A DNA stretch of 64,000 bases. It comes from Pseudoxanthomonas sp. Root65 (GTDB lineage Bacteria > Pseudomonadota > Gammaproteobacteria > Xanthomonadales > Xanthomonadaceae). The notes below the pieces were generated by a model. The model worked only from the letters and a program-made list of their open reading frames with translations, ran no database searches and was not told where the DNA came from. Within the stretch, counting starts at the first letter, position 1; each line of letters begins with the position of its first letter. The stretch spans positions 124,852 through 188,851 of the forward strand of contig NZ_LMHA01000001.1 in assembly GCF_001427635.1 (NCBI RefSeq). Reading direction: 5' to 3'. Position numbers and translations under genes: made by a program. Shown piece after piece: positions 20,550-31,419 of this stretch.

Positions 20550-20578
20550 AAAAAAGCCCGGCCATGCCGGGCTTTTTT
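20550..20578. terminator. Bidirectional terminator between ispA and the DUF4870 gene
   Basis: GCCCGGC and GCCGGGC form a 7-bp stem on a CAT loop, flanked by A6 on the left and T6 on the right. It works for ispA on the plus strand and for the convergent gene ending at 20596. Confidence 0.92.
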
Positions 20579-20595
20579 CGTTCCGCCGGGATCGA

Positions 20596-20973
20596 TTACT
20601 TGATCAGGCGCAGGGCGAACGGATAGCGGTAGCTTTCGCCGTTGTTGGCCTTGATGCCGGCGATGATGCACAGCACCAGGTTGGCGATGCCGACCAGCGG
20701 CATCAGCAGCAGGCCGATCAGCACGAAGGCGAGGATCCACGAAATCACGATGGCGATGAACACCGTGATCTGGAAGTTCAGCGCTTCCTTGGACTGGTCG
20801 ACGACGAAACCCTTGGACGCGTCGTCCTTGCTGACCAACCAGATGATCAGCGCACCGATCGGGCCGGTGATGATGCCCAGCAGGTGCGCCAGCAGCGACA
20901 TGGTGCGCTGGTCCTGCGGCGCATCACCGGTGGCCGGCGGCGGCGGTGCGGTGACGTTGTCGAATTCGCTCAT
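20596..20973 (-). CDS. DUF4870 family membrane protein
   Basis: This 125-residue protein has a short polar, proline-rich N-terminus (MSEFDNVTAPPPPATG) and three hydrophobic segments (about 30-52, 70-90, 92-110). The pattern LAHLLGIITGPIGALIIWLV, then a conserved NFQI, then an N-rich segment before YRYPFALRLIK is the DUF4870 pattern. The function is not known. I chose ATG 20973, after GGGGAT, over the longer frame to 21048. Confidence 0.85.
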   Translation of the reverse strand: MSEFDNVTAPPPPATGDAPQDQRTMSLLAHLLGIITGPIGALIIWLVSKDDASKGFVVDQSKEALNFQITVFIAIVISWILAFVLIGLLLMPLVGIANLVLCIIAGIKANNGESYRYPFALRLIK

Positions 20974-21097
20974 CGTGTGGATCCCCGAAAGTAATGTGGT
21001 GGGCGGTCGAGCGCTGCGTTCCCCCGCAGCCCTCCGCACGCCAAGCATAACGGGTAAACACGTCGCCGTCGGCCACGGGCGCGCGTCGACGCCGCGA

Positions 21098-22456
21098 CTA
21101 TTCGCCGGCGACGGTCATCCGGCCCACCAGGATGGAACCGACGCCGACGTGCGAGCGGCGGTCCACGTCGCTGCCCACCGCTTCGATGCCGGCGAAGATG
21201 CCCTTGAGGTTGCCCGCGATGGTGATGCCGTCCACCGGGTAGGCCAACGCGCCCTGCTCGACCCAGAAACCGGCTGCGCCCCGCGAGTAGTCGCCCGTCA
21301 CGCCATTGACGCCCTGTCCCATCAGCTCGGTCACCAGCAGGCCGGTCCCCATGCCCGCGAGCAGTTCTTCGAAACCGCCCGCATTGGCCTTGACCTGCAG
21401 GTTGTGGACGCCGCCCGCGTTGCCCGTGGTCTGCAGGCCGAGCTTGCGCGCCGAATAGCTGCCCAGCACGTAACGCTCCAGCACGCCGTCGCAGATCAGG
21501 TGCGAACGCTTCGTCGCCACGCCTTCGGCGTCGAACGCCGACGAGCGCAGGCCATGCGGCAGCAGCGGCAGCTCCTCGATGGCGAACCAGTCCGGGAAAA
21601 TGCGCTGGCCCACGTGGTCCAGCAGGAAGCTGGCCTTGCGGTACAGCGCGCCGCCGGAGACCGCGCCCAGCAGATGGCCGACCAGCGAGCGCGCGACCTC
21701 GGCCGAGAACAGCACGCGATGCTCGCCGGTGGCCAGCGAGCGCGGCTGCAGCCGCGACAGCGTGCGTTCGGCGGCCTTGCGACCGATGGCCGCCGGATCC
21801 TCCAGCTCCATGTGCGACAACGCCGTGCTGTACCAGCCATCGCGCTGCATGCCGTCACCCTGCCCGGCGATCAGTGCGCAGCCGATCGTGTGCTGGGTGT
21901 CGCGCTCGTGGCCGATGAAACCGTGCGAGTTGGCGTACACCGACAGACTCTCGCCACTGCCGACCGAAGCGCCATCGGAATTCTCGATGCGCGCATCGGC
22001 GTCGCGCCCGGCCACCTCGCAGGCGAGCGCCAGGTCCACCGCACGATCCATGTCGAGGGCCCATGGATGCCAGACATCGAGATCCGGGAAGTCGCGGGCC
22101 ATCAGTGCCGCATCGGCAAGACCGGCGGCCTCGTCGTCCTCGGTGTAACGCGCGATGGCACAGGCCTGCGCCACCGTGGCTTCTAGGCTCTCCTCGCGCA
22201 GGTCGGCGGTGCTGGCACTGCCCTTGCGCTGGCCGAAGTACACGGTCACGCCGATGCCGCGGTCGCGGGTCGACTCCACGGTCTCCACGTCGCCAAGGCG
22301 CACGTTGACGTTCAGGCCGGTTTCCTCGCTGCAGCTCACTTCGGCCTGGGTGGCGCCATGCGCGCGCGCGCGCTCCAGCAGGCGCTGCGACAGCGACTGC
22401 AGGCGTTCCAGCCGGGCCAGGCTGTCGTCGGGGGAAGTCAGGGGGGTGGCGTTCAA
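21098..22456 (-). CDS. pmbA: Metalloprotease-like protein PmbA (TldE)
   Basis: PmbA/TldE forms a heterodimer with TldD; in E. coli the pair processes the microcin B17 leader and degrades unfolded peptides including the CcdA antitoxin. This subunit lacks the zinc motif and shapes the substrate channel. Typical stretches are GVTVYFGQRKGSAST, LMGQGVNGVTGDYSRGAAGFWVE (split here for length) and ITIAGNL near the C-terminus. The start is TTG at 22456, supported by AAGGA 10-14 bases upstream. 452 residues. The partner tldD lies 1.3 kb away on the same strand. Confidence 0.94.
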   Translation of the reverse strand: MNATPLTSPDDSLARLERLQSLSQRLLERARAHGATQAEVSCSEETGLNVNVRLGDVETVESTRDRGIGVTVYFGQRKGSASTADLREESLEATVAQACAIARYTEDDEAAGLADAALMARDFPDLDVWHPWALDMDRAVDLALACEVAGRDADARIENSDGASVGSGESLSVYANSHGFIGHERDTQHTIGCALIAGQGDGMQRDGWYSTALSHMELEDPAAIGRKAAERTLSRLQPRSLATGEHRVLFSAEVARSLVGHLLGAVSGGALYRKASFLLDHVGQRIFPDWFAIEELPLLPHGLRSSAFDAEGVATKRSHLICDGVLERYVLGSYSARKLGLQTTGNAGGVHNLQVKANAGGFEELLAGMGTGLLVTELMGQGVNGVTGDYSRGAAGFWVEQGALAYPVDGITIAGNLKGIFAGIEAVGSDVDRRSHVGVGSILVGRMTVAGE

Positions 22457-22554
22457 TGCTTTATCCTTGTGTCCTGTGATCCGCGCCCGGAGCGTCGGAT
22501 CGAATGTATCCAGGCGCCCGCACGATGCGGCGGACGCGAGAGAGAGGCAGCAGC

Positions 22555-23106
22555 ATGCGCGGACGCGACCCCGAGACCGGCGAATTCCTGAGCCCCAGCC
22601 GCACCCAGCAACGGGGCGAGGCGCTTGAGATCCGCAGCCTGGCCGAAAAACTGGTGGCCTTGCCCGCCGCGCAGCTGGCGCGCCTGCCGATTCCCGACGA
22701 CCTGATGCCGCACATCGTCGAGACCCAGCGCATCACCTCGCACATCGCGCACAAGCGCCAGCTGCAGTTCCTGGCCAAGCAGATGCGGCGCGAGGACGAC
22801 GAGGTGCTGGAAGCGATCCGCGATGCGATGGACGAAGGCGGCGACGCCGCGCGTCGCGAAACCGCCCTGCTGCACCGTGCCGAGCAGTGGCGCGACCGCC
22901 TGCTGGCCGGAGGCGACGACGCCCTGGCGGCATTGCTGGATGAGTTCCCCACCGCGGACCGGCAGAAGCTGCGCCAGCTGGTGCGCAACGCGGCCGAAGA
23001 AAAGGCGAAGAATAAACCCCCGCGTGCGTTCCGCGAACTGTTCCGCGAACTGCGCGATGTACTGGCGGATGCCGGCGGCGACGTCGCGGACGAAGATCAA
23101 GACTGA
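22555..23106 (+). CDS. darP: Ribosome biogenesis factor DarP (YjgA, DUF615)
   Basis: DarP binds late 50S precursors and helps shape the peptidyl transferase centre in E. coli. The 183-residue protein is helical and highly charged. [22 protein letters not shown] residues begin the mature part and [15 protein letters not shown] and [16 protein letters not shown] follow. ATG 22555, after GAGAGG, is preferred to the upstream ATG at 22504. The last ~66 bases ([13 protein letters not shown] onward) are repeated twice more downstream within the repeat block. Confidence 0.88.
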   Translation: MRGRDPETGEFLSPSRTQQRGEALEIRSLAEKLVALPAAQLARLPIPDDLMPHIVETQRITSHIAHKRQLQFLAKQMRREDDEVLEAIRDAMDEGGDAARRETALLHRAEQWRDRLLAGGDDALAALLDEFPTADRQKLRQLVRNAAEEKAKNKPPRAFRELFRELRDVLADAGGDVADEDQD

Positions 23107-23716
23107 GATACCGCGCTCTAGCCCCTCTCCCCTCGGCGACCGAAGGAAGTCCCTGCGGGAGAGAGGGGTTGGGGAGAGGGTCCGGCGACGTCCATGCAGC
23201 GCAGGCGTCATGGATTCCGCCGCACCCTCATCCGCCCCTGCGGGGCACCTTCTCCCGATGGGAGAAGGGACAGACAAGGACGCATGGTGTTCCGCGAGCT
23301 GCGCGATGTGCTGACGGATGCCGGCGGCGACGCCATCCACCACGACAAAGACGCGATGTAGCCCCTCTCCCTCCGGGAGAGGGGTTGGGGAGAGGGTAAG
23401 GCGAAGTCCATGTGACACAGGCGTCATGGATTCCACCGCACCCTCATCCGTCCCTGCGGGGCACCTTCTCCCGATGGGAGAAGGGACAGGCAAGGACGCC
23501 TGGTTTTCCGCGAGCTGCGTGATCTGCTGGCGGATACCGGCGCAGCGCGGGGGATCCGTGAAGACGACGCGATGTAGCCCCTCTCCCCTCGGGAGAGGGG
23601 TTGGGGAGAGGGTCCGGCGAAGTCCATGCAGCGCAGGCGTCATGGATTCCGCCGCACCCTCATCCGCCCCTGCGGGGCACCTTCTCCCGATGGGAGAAGG
23701 GACAGGCCAGGACGCA
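23041..23716 (+). repeat. Three tandem units: darP 3' end plus two palindromic repeats
   Basis: This 610-base gap after darP holds no gene. Three units begin at 23041, 23290 and 23505. Each starts with TTCCGCGA(A/G)CTGCG, the 3' end of darP. Next comes a CCCCTCTCC/GGAGAGGGG palindrome with GGTTGGGGAGAGGGT, then GGATTCC(G/A)CCGCACCCTCATC, then CCTTCTCCCGATGGGAGAAGG. Units 2 and 3 are about 215 and 212 bases; unit 1 has a ~19-base insertion between the first palindrome arms. The third unit abuts the tldD stop. Confidence 0.85.
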
Positions 23717-25159
23717 TCACGCCTTCGTCCCACCCACCGTCAGGCCTTCGATCAGCAGTGACGGCTGGCCCACGCCGACCGGTACGCTCTGGCCGTCCTT
23801 GCCGCAGACGCCGACGCCCTGGTCCAGCGCCAGGTCATGGCCGACCATCTTCACCTTCTGCATCGTTTCCGGGCCGTTGCCGATCAGCGTGGCGCCCTTC
23901 ACCGGCGCGGTGATGCGGCCGTCCTCGATCAGGTAGGCCTCGGTGGCGGAGAACACGTACTTGCCGCTGGTGATGTCGACCTGGCCACCACCGAAATTGA
24001 CCGCGTACAGGCCTTTCTTGACCGAGCGGATCATGTCCTCCGGATCGTCCTGCCCGGCCAACATGTAGGTGTTGGTCATGCGCGGCATGGGCAGGTGCGC
24101 GAACGATTCGCGGCGACCGTTGCCGGTGGGTGCCACGCCCATCAGGCGTGCGTTGTGGGTGTCCTGCATGTAGCCCACCAGCACGCCGTCCTCGATCAGT
24201 GTGGTGCAGTTCGTCGGCGTGCCTTCGTCGTCGATGTTGAGCGAGCCGCGGCGGCCGGGCAGCGTGCCGTCGTCGACGATGGTCACGCCCCTGGCGGCGA
24301 CCTGCTGGCCGATGCGGCCGGCATACACGCTGGTGCCCTTGCGGTTGAAGTCGCCTTCCAGACCGTGGCCGACCGCTTCGTGCAGCAGCACGCCCGGCCA
24401 GCCGCTGCCCAGCACCACCGGCATCACGCCGGCCGGCGCATCGATGGCGTCCAGGTTCACCAGCGCCTGGCGCAGCGCCTCGCGCGCGAGATCCTCCGGC
24501 TTGCCATCGGCGAACAGTTCGGCATAACCGTAACGGCCACCCATGCCGGCATAGCCCGATTCGCGGCGGCCACTCTGTTCGACGATCACCTGCACGTTCA
24601 GGCGCACCAGCGGGCGCACGTCGGAGGCGAGCACGCCGTCGCTGCGCGCGACCAGCACCGTGTCGATGCCGCCGGACAGGCTGACGGTGACCTGCTGCAC
24701 GCGCGGATCGGCGGCGCGAAGGAAACGGTCGACCGCACGCAGGGCCTCGACCTTGGCATCGTTGCCCATCGCGTCGATCGGATCGTCGCCGGCATACAGC
24801 GCGCGGCCGCCGCTGCGCACAAGCGTGCGCGGCGCGTGCGCGGCGCCGTCGCGGGCGATGGCACGCGCGGACTTCGATGCGTCGATCAGGGCCTGCGCGT
24901 TGATGTCGTCGGAGTAGGCGAAGCCGGTCTTCTCGCCGGAGATGGCGCGCACGCCGACGCCCTGTTCGATCGAATGCGCCCCGTCCTTGACGATGCCGTC
25001 TTCGACCGTCCAGCTTTCGCGCCGCGCGTGCTGGAAATAGAGGTCACCGAAATCGATGCCGGGCCCCAGCAACGTGCCGAAGGCGCGGTCGAGGCCGGAC
25101 GGATCCAGGCCGGCAGGCAGGAGAAGGCGGGTTTCGGCGAGCGGGATGGGTAAAGTCAT
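23717..25159 (-). CDS. tldD: Metalloprotease TldD
   Basis: TldD is the zinc-bearing subunit of the TldD-TldE peptidase. The metal motif [11 protein letters not shown] (H260, E261, H265) is intact. A conserved [20 protein letters not shown] stretch and the C-terminal [15 protein letters not shown] are typical. The open frame extends to 25303, but ATG 25159 starts the usual N-terminus [19 protein letters not shown]. 480 residues, normal. It follows yhdP in the conserved maf-rng-yhdP-tldD string. Confidence 0.95.
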   Translation of the reverse strand: MTLPIPLAETRLLLPAGLDPSGLDRAFGTLLGPGIDFGDLYFQHARRESWTVEDGIVKDGAHSIEQGVGVRAISGEKTGFAYSDDINAQALIDASKSARAIARDGAAHAPRTLVRSGGRALYAGDDPIDAMGNDAKVEALRAVDRFLRAADPRVQQVTVSLSGGIDTVLVARSDGVLASDVRPLVRLNVQVIVEQSGRRESGYAGMGGRYGYAELFADGKPEDLAREALRQALVNLDAIDAPAGVMPVVLGSGWPGVLLHEAVGHGLEGDFNRKGTSVYAGRIGQQVAARGVTIVDDGTLPGRRGSLNIDDEGTPTNCTTLIEDGVLVGYMQDTHNARLMGVAPTGNGRRESFAHLPMPRMTNTYMLAGQDDPEDMIRSVKKGLYAVNFGGGQVDITSGKYVFSATEAYLIEDGRITAPVKGATLIGNGPETMQKVKMVGHDLALDQGVGVCGKDGQSVPVGVGQPSLLIEGLTVGGTKA

Positions 25160-25215
25160 GTCGTTACCATGGGGGCGGAGGACAGCCGCGGCAAGCGGCC
25201 ACGACCCGCCGGGAC

Positions 25216-28200
25216 TCAGGGCGCGTCGGCACTGCCGGTGCGTTCGTTGGTGCGGGCACGTGATTGCTCGCGTCCCACCACCTCGACCTTGGGCGATTTC
25301 CACGGGCCGGTGACGCGGTAGGTCTTGGCGCCCATCTCGGCCAGTGGCTTCTTCAGCACCGCATTGGCCACCGCGCCCACGGCAGCGCCAATGGGACCAC
25401 CGGCGACGGCACCGACGGCGGTCAGCACGTTGGCGGATTTCGGCTTCACGTCCACGGTCTGGTCGAACCGCTCGCTGCGCAGGTCGGTGTCGCCGCGGAT
25501 CACGATTTCGGCCGCCGGGCCGTCGATCATCAGGTTGTCGCTGCGCGCCAGTCCGCCATCGAGACGGATGTTGCCGTCGATGCGGTTGAACGCGAAGCCC
25601 TTGGAGAAGAAATCGCTGAAATCGAGCATCAGGCGGCGGCGAACTTCGGCGACGCTCAGCAGGCCGAGTACGCGGCCCGCACCCGGTTCCACTTCGAGCA
25701 GATGGCCGTCGCGCACGGCGAGCGTCACGCTGCCTTCCAGCGCCGCCAGGCGGAACGCCGCCGGGCTGCCCGACCAGCCGGCGTCGGCGGTGATCTGGCC
25801 GTGGCCGCCTCCGACGCGGTCGCCGACGCCCACGTCATCGAACAGCACGCCGAAGTTCTCGCTCTTCACGTCGGCGGCGAACCGCGTGCGCGCCGCGTTG
25901 CCGGTGCCGGTCCATTGGCCGCGCACATCGATCTGCTGGCCGGGCGAGCGCAACTGCAGCTGGTCCACGTACATGCCGTCCGCCTGCTGGCGCGTGCGAA
26001 GCTTGGCCGTGCCCAGCCGCGCATCGCCGAACCGCAGGTCCTCGACCTCCAGCGACAGCGGCGGCACCGCGGCAGGATCGATGTCGTCGGTCGCGCCGCG
26101 CCCGCCCGCACCGGGGGCCGATGCGCCAAGCGCAGGCGCCTTGCGCCAGTGCACGCGCGCGAGCTTGCCAGCGATGGGAGCGCCCTTCGCGTCGGGCACC
26201 AGCAGCGCGCCGGACAGGGCTTCGCCATCCAGCGACACCGCCAACGCCTGCTGCGCCGGCGCGAGCTGCAGGCGCGTGTCGGGGAAGACCGATCCGAGCA
26301 TCAGCAGCCGTTCGGCGGTGACATCGATATGGCGCAGGGGCAGGCCATCGCCTTCACCGCCACCGCCGCCGCCGCCGCGCGCGACGGCGATCCACTCCAT
26401 CGCATCCAGCGCACCGGTGCGGCCGGTGGCTACCAAGCCCGACGACGGCGGCGCCTCGTTCACCCGGTCGCTGCCCAGGACGACACGCACACCCGTCTGG
26501 CCGTTGGCATTGCGGGCACGCAACGCCAGCACATCGCCGAAGGCGACATCGATCTCACCACTGCCGATCGGCAGCGGCGCGCGCACCGTCGTTGCCAGCG
26601 GCGTCGCCGGCGCCTTGCGCATCGGCGCCGGCAGGCTCATCGCGGTGCCCACCAGATCCGAAGTCAGGCTGAGCTGGGTGGGCGCGGCCACGGCGCCCGC
26701 CGCTGTGCGTGGAATCGCCACCCCGACGGTCCATGGCGAACGGCCGTCCATGTATGGCTTCAGCCATGCCATCTCGGGGGCGCGATCGAGCAGGCGGTCC
26801 GCGTCCACCACAGCGGACAGATCGGCCTCGAAGGCCTGCCTGCGATCGCGCGTGCCGCTGCCGGCGCGCAGGCCCAGTACGCCCGGCAGGCCGTCGTGCA
26901 CGACCTGCAACGGCCCCGAGGCGAACCCGCCATCGTCGTACGTCGCCTTGCCGCGCATGTTGTCGAACACCAGGTCCCAGCGCGTCTCCGACAACTGCGC
27001 GCCTTTCAGCTCTACCGTGCCCGCCAGCTTCTTGCGCGCCTGCCGCTCGGCGCGCAGAGGCTGCAGCAGGTCGAAGGTCGCCGCCACCGGGCCCTTGGCC
27101 TGCAGATGGTCCAGGGTTTCGCCGTAGGTCTTGCGGAGCGGACTCTCCCGGAGCAGCGCAAGCAGGCGGGCCGAATCGGTGTCGGTGCGCGCGGTGATCT
27201 TCAGGTCGCCTTCGCGGAAATCGGCGATGCCGGCCTGGAAGGCGGGAATGTCCACCTCCGCCAGCGCGCCGCGCCCCTTCAGCTCGAAGCCGTTGCCGAT
27301 GAAGGCGATGTCGGCGTCGACCTGTTCGAGTTGCGGCCACTCGGGCTGGAATTTGAACTGGCCATGCTGGATCTGCGCGACCGCTTCGAACCGACCGTTC
27401 TGGCGGGTGAACGGCCAGTCGTCCAGATCGCCGCTGACGAGGGCGCGACCATTGCGCACCGTGCCGCCGACCAGGGCCGCATCCAGCCAGTCGACTGCCG
27501 TCTTCGACATCTTGTGGTGGACCCAGAAGCGCTTCGCCACTGGCACCGGCGCGTCGGCCAGGTCCGCCGCCAGATCGATCCAGGGCCGCGTGCCGTCGCC
27601 CTGGAACCACAGGCCGCCACGCAGATCGGCCGCATAGTCCTTGCCCTGCACCTGCAGCGCCGTGGTGCCCACGCGCCAGCCGTTTCCTTCGCGCCAGCCC
27701 AGCATGTCGCCCCGCAGGCGCACGTCGTGCACCACGGCGAATCCGCTGGGCCAGTCGAAGCGCATCGTCGAGGACGGATCCAGCCGCAGCCGGAAGCCAT
27801 CGGCATCGCCCTCGAAATCGCCCGCCAGGCCGCTGAGCCCGGGCGCATCGCCGACCGCCTTGAACGCGATGTCGCGCAGCTGCCCCTCCGCACGCAGTGC
27901 GCCATGCCTGCGGCCGGCCAGGTTCAGGCGCGCGAGGCGCGCACCGGGCTGCGCCTGCACCAGCCAGCGGCGGAGGCCGGCATCGACCCGGTCGCTGAGT
28001 CCCAGCACGGCGAACAAGGGCGCCGCATCCACCTGGTCGGCCAGCAGCGCGTAGCGGTCGCCACCGGCCACCACCAGGCCATCGAGTGTCTGCACGGCGG
28101 GTGCCGTACCCACCCGCAGGCGTGGCGCATCGAGGCGCCAGCCGCCGGACACCAGCCGCCAGCGCATGCGCGCTTCCATCTGCTCGAAGGCGATGCGTGT

Positions 28201-29058
28201 CGGCGCGGCAGACGCCGGCAGCGGCGCGCCCCGCAGCGCGATCTGACGCAGGCGTGCATCCGCCGTCACCAGCACCACGCGGTGCTTGCGCAGCTCCGTC
28301 CAGGCCTGCACGCGCCCGTTGCCGCGCTCGGCGACCACGCCGGCGTAGCGCAGCAGCGGCGACCAGGCACCGATGTCCTCCGCGGAGACGTCCAGGTAGG
28401 CGCGTCCATCGCCGGCCTTGCGGTCGAAATCCACCGTGACATGCAGCGGCGCGGCATCCCGGCGGATCCAGGCGCGCGTTCCCGCACGCACGCGGTCGCC
28501 CTGCACCCGCAGCCGCAGGTCGATCTCCGGCAGGCGGATATCCCAGCCCAGCGACGGCGCGATGATGGCCAGCTTGCCGTCGATCACCTGCAGTTCGCCC
28601 AGGCCTTCCAGGCTCCGCAGCGGATCTTCGGTGGACTGCGACTGCCCCGGCAGGCCGCGCACCGCCCACTTGCCGTCGTCGCCGCGCTGCAACGTCAGCG
28701 ACAGGCCGCGCAGTCGCAGTTCGGTGAAGGAACGCCCCGGCAGCAGGCCGCCATACATCGACACCAGCACCTCGGCCTGGCCGATGCGCACGCCGCCGTC
28801 GCCCTCACCCAGGCGCAACCCGTCCAGCTGCAACAGCGGCCCGCGCCGCGTCCACTGCGTCTTCACCGTATCGAAGGCCACCGGCCGGCCGGCCCGCTCG
28901 CTAAGCCAGGCGGCGATGCGGTCGGGATGCCGCTCGGCCAACGGCAACACCTGGCTGGCGACACCAAGCACCACCGCCATGCACACCAGCACCACCGCGA
29001 TGCCATATACGGCACCCCGGCGGGCCAGGCGCAGACGGCGGCGCATCGGCGTGGGCAT
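25216..29058 (-). CDS. yhdP: YhdP family AsmA-like phospholipid transport protein
   Basis: YhdP is a very large AsmA-like protein that spans the periplasm and helps carry phospholipids to the outer membrane, partly redundant with TamB and YdbH in E. coli. The predicted 1280 residues have one N-terminal membrane helix (about 13-35, [17 protein letters not shown]) and a long beta-rich body (DUF3971 then AsmA-like C-terminus). A glycine run lies near residue 900. The open frame reaches 29148, but its first 30 residues come from an inverted repeat, so ATG 29058 is chosen. The neighbours rng and tldD match the E. coli order. Confidence 0.92.
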   Translation of the reverse strand: MPTPMRRRLRLARRGAVYGIAVVLVCMAVVLGVASQVLPLAERHPDRIAAWLSERAGRPVAFDTVKTQWTRRGPLLQLDGLRLGEGDGGVRIGQAEVLVSMYGGLLPGRSFTELRLRGLSLTLQRGDDGKWAVRGLPGQSQSTEDPLRSLEGLGELQVIDGKLAIIAPSLGWDIRLPEIDLRLRVQGDRVRAGTRAWIRRDAAPLHVTVDFDRKAGDGRAYLDVSAEDIGAWSPLLRYAGVVAERGNGRVQAWTELRKHRVVLVTADARLRQIALRGAPLPASAAPTRIAFEQMEARMRWRLVSGGWRLDAPRLRVGTAPAVQTLDGLVVAGGDRYALLADQVDAAPLFAVLGLSDRVDAGLRRWLVQAQPGARLARLNLAGRRHGALRAEGQLRDIAFKAVGDAPGLSGLAGDFEGDADGFRLRLDPSSTMRFDWPSGFAVVHDVRLRGDMLGWREGNGWRVGTTALQVQGKDYAADLRGGLWFQGDGTRPWIDLAADLADAPVPVAKRFWVHHKMSKTAVDWLDAALVGGTVRNGRALVSGDLDDWPFTRQNGRFEAVAQIQHGQFKFQPEWPQLEQVDADIAFIGNGFELKGRGALAEVDIPAFQAGIADFREGDLKITARTDTDSARLLALLRESPLRKTYGETLDHLQAKGPVAATFDLLQPLRAERQARKKLAGTVELKGAQLSETRWDLVFDNMRGKATYDDGGFASGPLQVVHDGLPGVLGLRAGSGTRDRRQAFEADLSAVVDADRLLDRAPEMAWLKPYMDGRSPWTVGVAIPRTAAGAVAAPTQLSLTSDLVGTAMSLPAPMRKAPATPLATTVRAPLPIGSGEIDVAFGDVLALRARNANGQTGVRVVLGSDRVNEAPPSSGLVATGRTGALDAMEWIAVARGGGGGGGEGDGLPLRHIDVTAERLLMLGSVFPDTRLQLAPAQQALAVSLDGEALSGALLVPDAKGAPIAGKLARVHWRKAPALGASAPGAGGRGATDDIDPAAVPPLSLEVEDLRFGDARLGTAKLRTRQQADGMYVDQLQLRSPGQQIDVRGQWTGTGNAARTRFAADVKSENFGVLFDDVGVGDRVGGGHGQITADAGWSGSPAAFRLAALEGSVTLAVRDGHLLEVEPGAGRVLGLLSVAEVRRRLMLDFSDFFSKGFAFNRIDGNIRLDGGLARSDNLMIDGPAAEIVIRGDTDLRSERFDQTVDVKPKSANVLTAVGAVAGGPIGAAVGAVANAVLKKPLAEMGAKTYRVTGPWKSPKVEVVGREQSRARTNERTGSADAP

Positions 29059-29074
29059 CAGCTCGCTGCGCTCG

Positions 29075-29161
29075 CCGGGATTCGGCAATGGGGATTTGAG
29101 ATTCGGAAAAGCGGGCCGCGGCGCAGGCTGCGAATCCCGAATCCCCACTCTCCAATCCCGG
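29075..29161. repeat. Imperfect inverted repeat of the GGGATTCGGG family between rng and yhdP
   Basis: Left arm 29075-29106 (starting CCGGGATTCGG) and right arm 29130-29161 (ending CCAATCCCGG) pair at roughly 25 of 32 positions. In the minus-strand transcript the hairpin falls between the rng stop (29164) and the yhdP start (29058). Confidence 0.7.
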
Positions 29162-29163
29162 CC

Positions 29164-30651
29164 TCAAAGCAGCACGACATCGAACTGCTCCTGCAGGTAC
29201 TGCTCGTCGGCCTGGAAGCGGATCGACTTGCCGAGGAATTCTTCCAGTTCGGCGACGGCGGTCGACTCCTCGTCGGTGATGCGGGCCACGACCTTGGGCG
29301 AGGCGATCACCAGCAGGCGCGCGGCCTCGAACTGGCGCACGGCGCGGGTGATCTCGCGGAAGATCTCGTAGGTCACCGTCTCCGTGGTCTTGATGCTGCC
29401 GCGGCCGCTGCACTCGGGGCAGGGTTCGGACAACTGGCGTGCCAGGCTTTCCACGGTGCGCTTGCGCGTCATCTCCACCAGGCCCAACGGCGAGAACTCG
29501 TACACCGTCGTCTTGGCGTGGTCCTTCGCGAGCGACTTCTCCAGGGTGCGCAGTACCTGGCGGCGGTGCTCCGGATCGTCCATGTCGATGAAGTCGATGA
29601 TGATGATGCCGCCCAGGTTGCGCAGCCGCAGCTGGCGCGCGACCGCCTGCGCGGCCTCCAGGTTGGTGCGGTAGACGGTCTCTTCCAGGTTGCGCTGGCC
29701 GAGGAACGAACCTGTGTTCACGTCGACCGTCGTCATCGCCTCGGTCTGGTCGATCACCAGGTAGCCGCCCGACTTCAACGGGACCTGCTTGTCCAGCGCA
29801 CGCGCGATCTCGTCCTCGACGCCGTACAGGTCGAAGATCGGACGCTCGCCCGAATACAGTTCGATGCGCTCGGCCAGCACCGGCATGTACTTGGCCACGA
29901 ACGCCTGCAGGCGCTCGTGGGTTTCCTTGGAGTCGACCTTGACCTTTTCCACGTCCTTGCGGATCAGGTCGCGTACCGCGCGCAGCGGCAGGCTGAGGTC
30001 TTCGTACAGGATGCTGCACGAGGGCGACTCGCGACCGCGCCGCTCCACCACATTCCAGACGCGCGACAGGTAGGCGATGTCCTCGGCGAGCGCCTCGGCA
30101 GGCTGCCCTTCCGCGTTGGTGCGGATGATGTAGCCGTGACCGCCGTGCAGGCCGGCCAGTTCGGTGACGACCTGCTTGAGCCGATGGCGCTCGGCCTCGT
30201 CCTCGATGCGCGCCGACACGCCGATCACCTTCGACTGCGGCAGCAGCACCAGGTAGCGCGAGGGAATGCTGATCTGCGTGGTGAGGCGCGCGCCCTTGCT
30301 GCCGATGGGATCCTTCACCACCTGCACCACGATGTCCTGGCCGTCGCGCAGCAGGTCCATGATCGGCGCGGCCGGTGGCGTTGGCAGCGGCGCATCCTCA
30401 CCCTCGACCACCGCGCCCGGCGACGAACGCACGATGTCGTTCGCGTGCAGGAAGGCGGCCCGATCCAGACCGACTTCGACGAAGGCGGCCTGCATGCCCG
30501 GCATCACCCGCTGCACCTTGCCCTTGTAGATGTTGCCGACCACACCGCGACGCCAGCCTCGCTCGATGTGCAGTTCCTGCAGCATGCCGTTTTCGATCAC
30601 CGCGACGCGGGTCTCGCGCGGGGTGACGTTGACCAGGATTTCTTCCGACAT
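29164..30651 (-). CDS. rng: Ribonuclease G
   Basis: RNase G is the shorter RNase E relative that trims the 16S rRNA 5' end and some mRNAs. The 495-residue protein begins MSEEILVNVTPRETRVAVIENG, has an S1 RNA-binding domain at about 38-125 (RGVVGNIYKGKVQRVMPGMQ), the DNase I-like catalytic part with IIIDFIDMDD, and the zinc-link CPECSGRG near residue 405. No RNase E-type disordered tail is present. Spacing to maf is 12 bases. Confidence 0.94.
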   Translation of the reverse strand: MSEEILVNVTPRETRVAVIENGMLQELHIERGWRRGVVGNIYKGKVQRVMPGMQAAFVEVGLDRAAFLHANDIVRSSPGAVVEGEDAPLPTPPAAPIMDLLRDGQDIVVQVVKDPIGSKGARLTTQISIPSRYLVLLPQSKVIGVSARIEDEAERHRLKQVVTELAGLHGGHGYIIRTNAEGQPAEALAEDIAYLSRVWNVVERRGRESPSCSILYEDLSLPLRAVRDLIRKDVEKVKVDSKETHERLQAFVAKYMPVLAERIELYSGERPIFDLYGVEDEIARALDKQVPLKSGGYLVIDQTEAMTTVDVNTGSFLGQRNLEETVYRTNLEAAQAVARQLRLRNLGGIIIIDFIDMDDPEHRRQVLRTLEKSLAKDHAKTTVYEFSPLGLVEMTRKRTVESLARQLSEPCPECSGRGSIKTTETVTYEIFREITRAVRQFEAARLLVIASPKVVARITDEESTAVAELEEFLGKSIRFQADEQYLQEQFDVVLL

Positions 30652-30663
30652 GGGGATCCTTCC

Positions 30664-31260
30664 TCAGGCTGACGCGATGGCGGCGGATGCCGTGGGATGG
30701 ATGCCGAAGTCGCGCAGCAACTTGGCCGTTTCATGCAGCGGCAGCCCCATCACCGCCGAGTAGCTGCCGGCCAGCCGGGTGACGAACTGTTCGGCCCGCC
30801 CCTGGATACCGTAGGCGCCGGCCTTGCCCATCGCCTCGCCGCTGGCGACGTAGGCGGCGATCTCGTCCTCGTCCAGTTCGGCGAAGCTGACGTCGGTGAT
30901 GACCAGCGCCTGCGCCTCGCGCGAAGCGCTGACCACCGAGACGGCGGACACCGCCTGATGCGTACGGCCGGACAGGCGACGCAGCATGGCCGCCGCGTCG
31001 GCAGCATCGACCGGCTTGCCGAAGACTTCGTCCTCCAGGATGACCTCGGTATCGGCGCCCAGTACCACCGCACCGGGGGTTGCGACGACCTTGAGCAATC
31101 CGGCGCCGGCCTTCTCGCGGGCAACGCGGCGGACATAGTCGGTGGCGGGCTCGTTGGGATGGCGGTGCTCGGGGATATCGAGATCGATGCGTCCGAAGGT
31201 CAACCCCAGGCGGGTCAGCAGTTCGGCACGGCGGGGGGATTGGGAGGCCAGATAGAGCAT
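30664..31260 (-). CDS. maf: Maf-family nucleotide pyrophosphatase (YhdE type)
   Basis: Maf/YhdE proteins hydrolyse dTTP, UTP and modified nucleotides and are thought to keep such nucleotides out of DNA and RNA. The 198-residue protein has [12 protein letters not shown] at 4-15, GADTEV and [19 protein letters not shown], and [10 protein letters not shown], all conserved. A TATTCT box lies exactly six bases before the ATG. It heads the rng-yhdP-tldD string. Confidence 0.93.
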   Translation of the reverse strand: MLYLASQSPRRAELLTRLGLTFGRIDLDIPEHRHPNEPATDYVRRVAREKAGAGLLKVVATPGAVVLGADTEVILEDEVFGKPVDAADAAAMLRRLSGRTHQAVSAVSVVSASREAQALVITDVSFAELDEDEIAAYVASGEAMGKAGAYGIQGRAEQFVTRLAGSYSAVMGLPLHETAKLLRDFGIHPTASAAIASA

Positions 31261-31272
31261 CGCGGAAGAATA
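31261..31272 (-). promoter_or_regulatory. -10 box directly before maf (possible leaderless start)
   Basis: On the minus strand TATTCT (31272-31267) is followed by TCCGCG and the ATG of maf. No Shine-Dalgarno is present. The -35 region is poor. Confidence 0.35.
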
Positions 31273-31419
31273 ACCCGCGCCGCCTGACTGAATGGCCGCT
31301 GATATCGGCCGGAACGCGCAACCCCGCCGCAGATCACAGCCCGTTCATGTCATCGTGAACACCCTTGCGCGTCGACGACGACCCGGGTGCACGCCACTCG
31401 AACCACGATAGGAGATCCC

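Noticed and set aside
22504..22554. Upstream ATG for darP
   Set aside because: ATG 22555 has the better ribosome-binding site and begins the family's conserved N-terminus.
23107..23716. Possible CRISPR array
   Set aside because: Units exceed 200 bases, contain gene ends and palindromes, and there are no short spacers or cas genes.
22453..23733. Minus-strand frame with repeated protein segments over the repeat block
   Set aside because: The repeats are nucleotide palindromes, and no start signal or homology supports a protein.
25264..30672. An 1802-codon open frame on the plus strand, antisense to yhdP and rng
   Set aside because: Its translation is rich in Q, R, H and A with no domain, while the opposite strand encodes conserved yhdP and rng. 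It is a codon-bias shadow.
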